This document shows positions 33,867-38,625 of a DNA stretch of 38,625 bases, one piece after another (the stretch's first letter is position 1; each line of letters opens with the position of its first letter). Location: the NCBI GenBank assembly GCA_003020985.1, contig PXRM01000034.1, positions 1 through 38,625 on the forward strand. The letters run 5' to 3'. Below the pieces are notes generated by a model. It worked only from the letters and a program-made list of their open reading frames with translations, did not search any database and had not been told where the DNA came from. The position numbers and the translations under genes are program-made. This DNA comes from Halobacteriales archaeon QS_4_70_19. GTDB lineage: Archaea > Halobacteriota > Halobacteria > Halobacteriales > Haloarculaceae.

Positions 33867-35072
33867 GTGATCGAGCCGCTCCTCGCTGTCGGGCTGCTGG
33901 TGGCGGTCTTCGTCGGTTTCAACATCGGGGGCTCGTCGACCGGGGTCGCCTTCGGCCCGGCCGTCGGGAGCGGGACCGTCTCGAAACTGGCCGCCGCGGG
34001 GCTGATGACCGGGTTCGCCCTCCTCGGCGGGTACACCGTCGGCAAGAACGTCATCCGGACGATGGGCGGAGAGATCGTCCCCTCCTCGGAGTTCACGCTG
34101 GCGGCCTCCGTCGCCGTCCTGTTCTTCGTCGGGCTGGCACTGCTCATCTCGAACCTCTTCGGCGTACCGGCCTCCACCTCGATGACCGCGGTCGGCGCCA
34201 TCGCCGGACTGGGCGTCGCCACCGACACCATCGTCTGGGAGGTGATGGGCCGCATCGTCTCCTGGTGGCTGGTCGCCCCCATCGCGGCGTTCTGGGTCTG
34301 TGCGGTCATCGGGCGCTACCTCTACCCCTACCTGGACGCGAAGGTGCCGCTGGACTCGGCGGGCGGCGTCATCGAGCGCCGCTCCCTCGGGCCGGTTCCG
34401 TACCCGGCACCCGCTCCCGAGGCCGCACCGCGGGACGTCGTCGGTGTCGTGCTGGTCGTCGTCATCGCCTGCTACATGGCGTTCTCCGCGGGCGCCTCGA
34501 ACGTCGCGAACGCGGTCGCGCCGCTGGTCGGGAGCGGCGCCATCGAGCCGAACGCGGGCGTGTTCCTCGCCGGCGGTGCCATCGGGGTCGGCGCGTTCAC
34601 CATCGCACGCCGGACCCTCGACACGGTCGGCAACGACCTGACCGACCTGCCGCTGCTGGCCGCGCTCATCGTCGAGGTCGTGGCGGCGTCGCTCATCACC
34701 TTCCTCTCGGTCATCGGCATCCCCGCCTCGCTGGCGGTCTCGGCGACGATGTCCATCGTCGGTCTGGGCTGGGGGCGCGCGACCCGGACCACGACGCTCT
34801 CGCAGGCCGCAGGCGCGGCGATGGTCGGCGACGAGCCCACCGCCGAGGCCCGCGTGAACGCACTGGCCGCCGATGGCCAGGGCGACGGGAGCGACCCGAC
34901 AGCCGGGGAGCGAACGGTCCCCCGCATCGGTGAGGAGACTCCCGACCGGCTGGCCGCCACGGAGCTGTTCGACCCCGCCACCACCGGCCGGGTCATCGTC
35001 CTCTGGATCATGACCCCCTCCATCTCCGCGGCCGCCTCCTTCCTCCTGTTCCGGTACGCGCCCGTCTTCTGA
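33867..35072 (+). CDS. PiT-family inorganic phosphate transporter
   Basis: The 401-residue membrane protein has about ten hydrophobic helices in two homologous halves. The first-half signature is GFNIGGSSTGVAFGPAVGSG and the second is AFSAGASNVANAVAPLVGSG, the PiT GANDxxNA-type motifs, with FGVPASTSMTAVGAIAG and IGIPASLAVSATMSIVG repeats. A loop of about 70 acidic residues near the C-terminus precedes the last helix. It probably imports phosphate with Na+ or H+; the altered first motif (NIGGSSTG rather than NDxAN) is characteristic of a haloarchaeal subgroup. GTG start. It may be served by the PhoU encoded at 14083. Confidence 0.9.
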   Translation: MIEPLLAVGLLVAVFVGFNIGGSSTGVAFGPAVGSGTVSKLAAAGLMTGFALLGGYTVGKNVIRTMGGEIVPSSEFTLAASVAVLFFVGLALLISNLFGVPASTSMTAVGAIAGLGVATDTIVWEVMGRIVSWWLVAPIAAFWVCAVIGRYLYPYLDAKVPLDSAGGVIERRSLGPVPYPAPAPEAAPRDVVGVVLVVVIACYMAFSAGASNVANAVAPLVGSGAIEPNAGVFLAGGAIGVGAFTIARRTLDTVGNDLTDLPLLAALIVEVVAASLITFLSVIGIPASLAVSATMSIVGLGWGRATRTTTLSQAAGAAMVGDEPTAEARVNALAADGQGDGSDPTAGERTVPRIGEETPDRLAATELFDPATTGRVIVLWIMTPSISAAASFLLFRYAPVF

Positions 35073-35121
35073 GATGCAGCGTCGAGCGCCGCGACAGTCG
35101 ACGTGTGTCCAGAAAATTGGT

Positions 35122-35135
35122 TTAGGCCCGCCTAA
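35122..35135. promoter_or_regulatory. DtxR/IdeR-like palindrome before ferredoxin
   Basis: TTAGGC-CC-GCCTAA is a perfect inverted repeat beginning 53 nt before the ferredoxin ATG, over the likely TATA region (ATTGGTTTAGG). Half-sites TTAGG/CCTAA match the core of DtxR-family iron-repressor boxes. Iron-dependent control of an Fe-S protein gene is plausible; this is inference. Confidence 0.5.
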
Positions 35136-35174
35136 CAGCAGGTTTGAAGGCGGGGGAGGGCGTACCAGCGGGCG

Positions 35175-35564
35175 ATGCCTACAGTAGAATACCTCAACTA
35201 CGAGGTTGTCGAGGACGAGGGCTGGGACATGTACGACGACCCCGTCTTCGACGAGGCGGCGGACATGGGCCTCGACGATGAGGACTACGGCACGCTCGAC
35301 GTGAACGAGGGCGAGTACATCCTCGAGGCCGCCGAGGCCCAGGGCTACGACTGGCCGTTCTCCTGCCGGGCCGGTGCGTGTGCGAACTGCGCCGCCATCG
35401 TCCTCGAGGGCGAGATCGACATGGACATGCAGCAGATCCTCTCCGACGAGGAGGTCGAGGAGAAGAACGTCCGCCTGACCTGCATCGGGTCGGCCGCGGA
35501 GGACACGGTCAGGATCGTCTACAACGCGAAACACCTGGATTACCTCCAGAACCGCGTCATCTGA
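35175..35564 (+). CDS. halophilic 2Fe-2S ferredoxin
   Basis: The 129-residue plant-type ferredoxin has the haloarchaeal acidic insertion near its N-terminus ([14 protein letters not shown]). Cluster ligands are in [18 protein letters not shown] (Cys-x4-Cys-x2-Cys) and the later [12 protein letters not shown]. It is the main electron carrier for 2-oxoacid:ferredoxin oxidoreductases in haloarchaea. Single-gene unit with a palindromic operator candidate upstream and a hairpin plus T run downstream. Confidence 0.96.
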   Translation: MPTVEYLNYEVVEDEGWDMYDDPVFDEAADMGLDDEDYGTLDVNEGEYILEAAEAQGYDWPFSCRAGACANCAAIVLEGEIDMDMQQILSDEEVEEKNVRLTCIGSAAEDTVRIVYNAKHLDYLQNRVI

Positions 35565-35573
35565 GCAGGCAGC

Positions 35574-35621
35574 GTGCGTACAACGTTAGTACACGTAGAA
35601 CGCACATCAAATCTCATTTTT
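35574..35621 (+). terminator. terminator of ferredoxin gene
   Basis: GTGCGT (35574-35579) pairs with ACGCAC (35600-35605), followed by a T5 run in TCATTTTTGC (35617-35621). The T run is the more convincing archaeal signal. Confidence 0.5.
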
Positions 35622-35900
35622 GCTCGTTAGTCTCACCAACCCAGCAATCAGCAACATCCATCCTTACCATCGTCTACATCAATATCCTCTAAGCCCAGGG
35701 ATTCTCACCAGTAAATCGCTGTAAAGCTGACTTCTAGATACCATTCTTCATTAGCAGAACCCTGAGACACCTGGTCGAAATCTTCTGTCAGCATCTCATC
35801 CAATAACAGGAGATGGAGTACAGCTTCCTCATTCGGAAACCAAGCCAGTCAGTGGATGAGGCAAACGCTTATGATTTCGAGTTTCGTAACTCTATACAAG
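35622..35900. other. low-G+C island border with operator candidate
   Basis: G+C falls sharply after the ferredoxin gene, marking foreign DNA. No gene is recognised. GAGTT-TCGT-AACTC (35879-35892) is an inverted repeat between a TTATGA TATA-like box (about 35869) and the ATG at 35901, a position suited to autorepression by the next gene product. Confidence 0.5.
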
Positions 35901-36521
35901 ATGAGCTACGACACGGAACACGTACGGAATGCCGGTGACATCCCGGGGACGATTACCGGTATCCCCACGTTCACCGAATTGCTCACCAACACCGCCCTCG
36001 CATCCCTCTACACGACCATCCGTCATTCCTCAACTGCAACCGCCCCCGAACTCGTCGAAACTGCTGACGTATCGAAAAAGACGGTGTACGAGTACCTCCG
36101 CAAGTTAGAGCAGGCCGGCCTCATCACTGAAACCGGGCATGACGACGGAACGAGCGTGTACGAGGCAGAAGACTTTGAGCTGACGCTCACGGTCCGCGAT
36201 GTCGAAGTGTCGATCACACCCGAACTCGTTGAGGTCGTCGCACACGAAGACGAATATCCCGTCATCAACAGAGTTCTCGACGACCATGGACTCGTGACCT
36301 TTGCACTTGCACACGACCTTGTCAACGCCCACGCCGATGGTGACATCACCATCCGCCAACTTGCTAGCCTCACCGACTTATCGTCTGGAACAGCGTACGA
36401 TCTCGTCGAAGCACTCTACGACATCCACGATTTCGGCAGCGACTCGACCCCAACGACATACACCCCGGACGACGTCGTCGACGAGGACAGAAACCTGCGC
36501 GACGAGTTATTCGATGAGTGA
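35901..36521 (+). CDS. HTH regulator, probable antitoxin
   Basis: The 206-residue protein begins MSYDTEHVRNAGDIPGTITG. A winged-helix domain (STATAPELVETADVSKKTVY, EYLRKLEQAGLITETGHDDG) is followed by a second helical region (DITIRQLASLTDLSSGTAYD) that looks like another HTH. In haloarchaea such proteins (I believe annotated DUF7437) commonly precede a PIN-domain gene, as here with a 15-nt gap. Likely DNA-binding antitoxin and autorepressor. ATG 35901 is preferred over an upstream in-frame ATG because the promoter lies between them. Codon use is less GC-rich than flanking genes, indicating transfer. Confidence 0.75.
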   Translation: MSYDTEHVRNAGDIPGTITGIPTFTELLTNTALASLYTTIRHSSTATAPELVETADVSKKTVYEYLRKLEQAGLITETGHDDGTSVYEAEDFELTLTVRDVEVSITPELVEVVAHEDEYPVINRVLDDHGLVTFALAHDLVNAHADGDITIRQLASLTDLSSGTAYDLVEALYDIHDFGSDSTPTTYTPDDVVDEDRNLRDELFDE

Positions 36522-36536
36522 TCGCGCGGGCGACGA

Positions 36537-37094
36537 ATGTACATAGCGAATATCGTAGATACGGTGATGTTTCGGAGTTTGGGGAAGCAGCCAAACACCC
36601 ACTTGCAGTCCCTCAAACGTGCCGTGAAAGCGGCTGAGACAGAACTATGGGTGCCAGCGACCATCTACCGCGAACTTGCGGACTACGGGGAGGGATCGCC
36701 AGTGAATCCATACCTTGATCATGCAATCGGGGAGGGGTGGGTGCGGGTTGCGACGCCACTCCCCGGTGATCGCAGTGACGATTTTGATGCTGTCGATGAT
36801 CCGGTTGCGAAGGCGCGACATCTTACAGACGCCTCCCTGAATCAGCAGAGCAAGTATCCGGAAACGAACAACTGGCGGGATGTATCGCTGGTGGCGTTGA
36901 CCGTCCGGTTGTTCGAACGCAACGCTCGAATTCGCGTCATCACGCATACGGCGGACGAGGGCTTGGCGAAGGCCTGTGCCCGTATACCGCCTGAATTCGG
37001 ATACCATGAGATCAGATCTCGATACTACAATCCGCCACAGACAGCAAAACACGACTTCCCGACCGCCGATTCCCTTACGTGGGACGGTCCATAG
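36537..37094 (+). CDS. PIN-like domain protein, probable toxin
   Basis: The 185-residue protein begins MYIANIVDTVMFRSLGKQPN. Sequence order fits a PIN nuclease-like fold: an early strand with an acidic residue (VDTVMF), ELWVPATIYRELADYGEG (conserved Glu in helix), a central acidic stretch (DDFDAVDDPVAKARHL), NNWRDVSLVALTVRLFER and RIRVITHTADEGLAKAC (final strand with acidic residues). It is shorter on Asp residues than VapC, so the call is moderate. Adjacent regulator and island location support a toxin-antitoxin role in RNA cleavage. Confidence 0.6.
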   Translation: MYIANIVDTVMFRSLGKQPNTHLQSLKRAVKAAETELWVPATIYRELADYGEGSPVNPYLDHAIGEGWVRVATPLPGDRSDDFDAVDDPVAKARHLTDASLNQQSKYPETNNWRDVSLVALTVRLFERNARIRVITHTADEGLAKACARIPPEFGYHEIRSRYYNPPQTAKHDFPTADSLTWDGP

Positions 37095-37222
37095 CAAGTT
37101 ATTCCACATTTGATTGACTACTAGACAACGGTCGTCACACGGACGAATCTGGATCTCAAATCGCGTTACCAGCTACTGATTGGGGAATCGTCCCACCGTC
37201 ATCTTCCCCGTACTGAATTCCT

Positions 37223-37657
37223 TCAGGTGTCGCCACCGTCAGGCGAAGCCTGTTTGACAACAGTCGCGTCTTCAATGGCCTCAAGTTGTCGGCTCACCTC
37301 ACCTTCAGGCGTGCTGTGGAGGTCGAGTTCCGACTTAACTTGCTTGGGCTCGTCGGTGGACACCTTATCGAATAGTTCGTCCGGGAGTTTTTCTTCACCA
37401 CGTAGCTGATTGGCGTACTTCTCCCTGGCAATTTTATTGGTAATGATGGCGTCCGAGATCTCCCCCTGAAACTCTTTTAACTGCTCAACCACTCTCGACA
37501 CCCATTCCCCGGATAAGCCGTCGTCACGACGTACCCGATCTGAATCGTTGGCAATGGAGCCTACAATCTTGAGAGCGGTCTCATTATCGTAATCTGACGC
37601 GGGCAGCGGTACCTTCTGCGATCGTCCACGAGGCCATAGCGGCGGTCCCGTCTCCAT
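37223..37657 (-). CDS. hypothetical protein, probably truncated at 5' end
   Basis: The 144-residue ORF begins METGPPLWPRGRSQKVPLPA; the body is helical and charged (GLSGEWVSRVVEQLKEFQGE, KVSTDEPKQVKSELDLHSTP). Body codons are low in G+C, while the first dozen codons are in GC-rich host-like DNA, so the start looks created by recombination at the island edge. I recognise no family. No neighbour explains it. It may be the C-terminal piece of a larger island protein. Confidence 0.5.
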   Translation of the reverse strand: METGPPLWPRGRSQKVPLPASDYDNETALKIVGSIANDSDRVRRDDGLSGEWVSRVVEQLKEFQGEISDAIITNKIAREKYANQLRGEEKLPDELFDKVSTDEPKQVKSELDLHSTPEGEVSRQLEAIEDATVVKQASPDGGDT

Positions 37658-37744
37658 CTCCGGTGGGTCGTGTCCCGACCCCGACCTGAACCGACCCTCC
37701 CCACAGCGGTGGCCGTTCGTTCCCGCCGGTCGAGGCTGCCGTCG

Positions 37745-38110
37745 TCAGTCGGCGTGAACGTCGGCGCTCGCGGGTGAATCGGCCCGCACGTCCGTTCCGC
37801 TCGTCGTGTCGGTGTCGTCGGCAGCCTGTGCCCCGGTGAAGGCCGGCTCGGGGATTCCGAACCGCCCGCGGAACCGATGCGGGGAGCGGAGCACGGCGAT
37901 CAGGCTCCAGAGCGACCCCGTGAGCAGCGCCCCGGCCGCGGAGAAGTACATTCCCATCGTCATCCACGTCACCCCGTAGATGATGCCGATGACGGCCGAG
38001 GGCAGGGCGGTACCCAGGGGGACGTTGGCCATCGAATCCCGCAGCGTCGGTGCGAGGACGAAGATGGAGAAGGCGCTCCCCGCCACGAAAACGAATTCCT
38101 GCCAGATCAT
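37745..38110 (-). CDS. haloarchaeal three-helix membrane protein
   Basis: The 121-residue protein begins MIWQEFVFVAGSAFSIFVLA, followed by PTLRDSMANVPLGTALPSAV, a second helix (IGIIYGVTWMTMGMYFSAAG) and a third (LLTGSLWSLIAVLRSPHRFR). The acidic cytoplasmic tail ends SPASADVHAD. Similar small proteins with the PTLRD motif are frequent in haloarchaea; function unknown. An in-frame extension upstream is possible but has no promoter support. It marks return to host-type G+C after the island. Confidence 0.7.
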   Translation of the reverse strand: MIWQEFVFVAGSAFSIFVLAPTLRDSMANVPLGTALPSAVIGIIYGVTWMTMGMYFSAAGALLTGSLWSLIAVLRSPHRFRGRFGIPEPAFTGAQAADDTDTTSGTDVRADSPASADVHAD

Positions 38111-38341
38111 CCGGTACCACTCCACCGCGTGGAGGACGTTCCGTTCACGCTCGGACGGAGCGGACAGAGATACATAAGCAGGCTCGAACGTCCCGGTAAC
38201 TGAAGGCACCAATCGGTCGGTAAGCGGCCGCTCCGGCCCGCTCCGTCCGTTCATCCGGGATGTAGACGCGTGACGGCGAACGAGCGACCGACCGGCAGGG
38301 CTCCCGGACCCTTTATTCCTCCCCCGGCCGACCCGACGACC

Positions 38342-38443
38342 ATGGACTGGGGTGAACTGTTCGACCGCGCCGACGGCTACGACGTGACGGTCCCGGCGGT
38401 CCGCGAGGCGCTCGCGACCCGCCGGGAGGGGACCGACCAGTGA
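38342..38443 (+). CDS. 33-residue small protein preceding PIN-like gene
   Basis: The ORF begins MDWGELFDRADGYDVTVPAV and ends EALATRREGTDQ; ATG lies about 30 nt after CTTTATTCC, a good leaderless promoter. Its stop overlaps the next start (GTGA). Haloarchaea commonly carry this tiny gene upstream of the PIN-like gene that follows, which supports it being real. Function is unknown; antitoxin-like partnership is possible. Confidence 0.7.
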   Translation: MDWGELFDRADGYDVTVPAVREALATRREGTDQ

Positions 38444-38625
38444 GCGGGCGTCCGGACCCCACCAGGGTCGTGGCCGACGCGGACGTGCTCGCGGCGGATC
38501 TGCTCTGTGGCGGCCCCGCGGACGCCACGGACCCGACGACCCTCGACGACGAGAGCGGCGGCGCCGCGGCACGGGCCGCGCTCGATGCACTCCGCACGCA
38601 CTCGTGGACGATGCTCGTCGCGACC
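38440..38625 (+). CDS. PIN-like domain protein, partial at window end
   Basis: The first 62 codons are visible, starting at GTG (VSGRPDPTRVVADADVLAAD). The VVADADVLAADLLCGG strand with two Asp residues is the first catalytic strand of a PIN-like fold, and ALDALRTHSWTMLVAT continues it. A 15-residue acidic loop (ADATDPTTLDDESGG) is longer than I expect. I believe haloarchaeal relatives are listed as DUF7384. Coupled to the 33-residue gene by a 4-nt overlap. Confidence 0.7.
   Translation, partial: MSGRPDPTRVVADADVLAADLLCGGPADATDPTTLDDESGGAAARAALDALRTHSWTMLVAT

Noticed and set aside
35575-37657. Insertion sequence or provirus at the low-G+C island
   Set aside because: No transposase, integrase, terminal inverted repeats or att duplication could be seen at the edges.

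Overview
The window is chromosomal DNA of a haloarchaeon (class Halobacteria). The evidence is high G+C, strongly Asp/Glu-rich predicted proteins, TATA-like boxes about 25-32 nt ahead of start codons (leaderless genes), an intron-containing elongator tRNA-Met, archaeal markers (DNA topoisomerase I, Rpo12, L37Ae, prefoldin beta, KEOPS Pcc1, GGGP synthase), halophilic 2Fe-2S ferredoxin, and many small families found only in haloarchaea.

Layout. 1-5200: spliced tRNA-Met, two haloarchaeal conserved genes, a membrane-anchored sulfite-oxidase-fold molybdoenzyme in a three-gene overlapping cluster, a TVP38-type membrane protein and a 38-residue zinc-finger protein. 5342-13441: one class II ribonucleotide reductase gene carrying four large inteins, each with LAGLIDADG-type endonuclease blocks. 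The intein DNA outweighs the host protein, and the reading frame is broken twice. 13790-15673: a small membrane protein, PhoU and a haloarchaeal protein, then hairpin-rich spacers. 15827-26102: the branched-chain amino-acid block on the minus strand, in transcription order leuA, ilvB, ilvN, ilvC, a small conserved gene, leuC, leuD and, after an interruption, leuB. Most neighbours overlap by ATGA. A decayed signalling gene lies between leuB and leuD. 26420-33495: ferritin-like protein, GGGP synthase, a Bat-type regulator, topA, and an L37Ae-Rpo12-Pcc1-prefoldin-DUF3194 cluster. 33867-35564: PiT-family transporter and ferredoxin. About 35600-37650: a lower-G+C island with a toxin-antitoxin-like HTH/PIN pair. 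The end has a membrane protein and the start of a two-gene unit.

The most unusual signals are these. (1) Short GC-rich hairpins with 3-nt loops share a core (GCGGGC-nnn-GCCCGC followed by GAG on the minus strand). They sit in or between coding sequences: an in-frame insert in LeuD, a 55-codon ORF bridging leuC and leuD with ATGA overlaps at both ends, a perfect 30-bp tandem duplication in the gene before leuC, and the site of the first nrdJ frameshift. This resembles a protein-coding palindromic element. (2) A leaderless 31-codon ORF ahead of ilvB is rich in Leu/Ile/Val/Ala codons and its stop codon lies inside a hairpin; it looks like an attenuator leader peptide, which would be unexpected in an archaeon. 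(3) Four inteins sit at active-site positions of RNR, one apparently unable to splice because its downstream junction is deleted.

Several otherwise essential or biosynthetic genes (nrdJ twice, leuB, probably the leuA start) carry small indels. From sequence alone I cannot separate real decay from assembly error; read-level checking is the first step.
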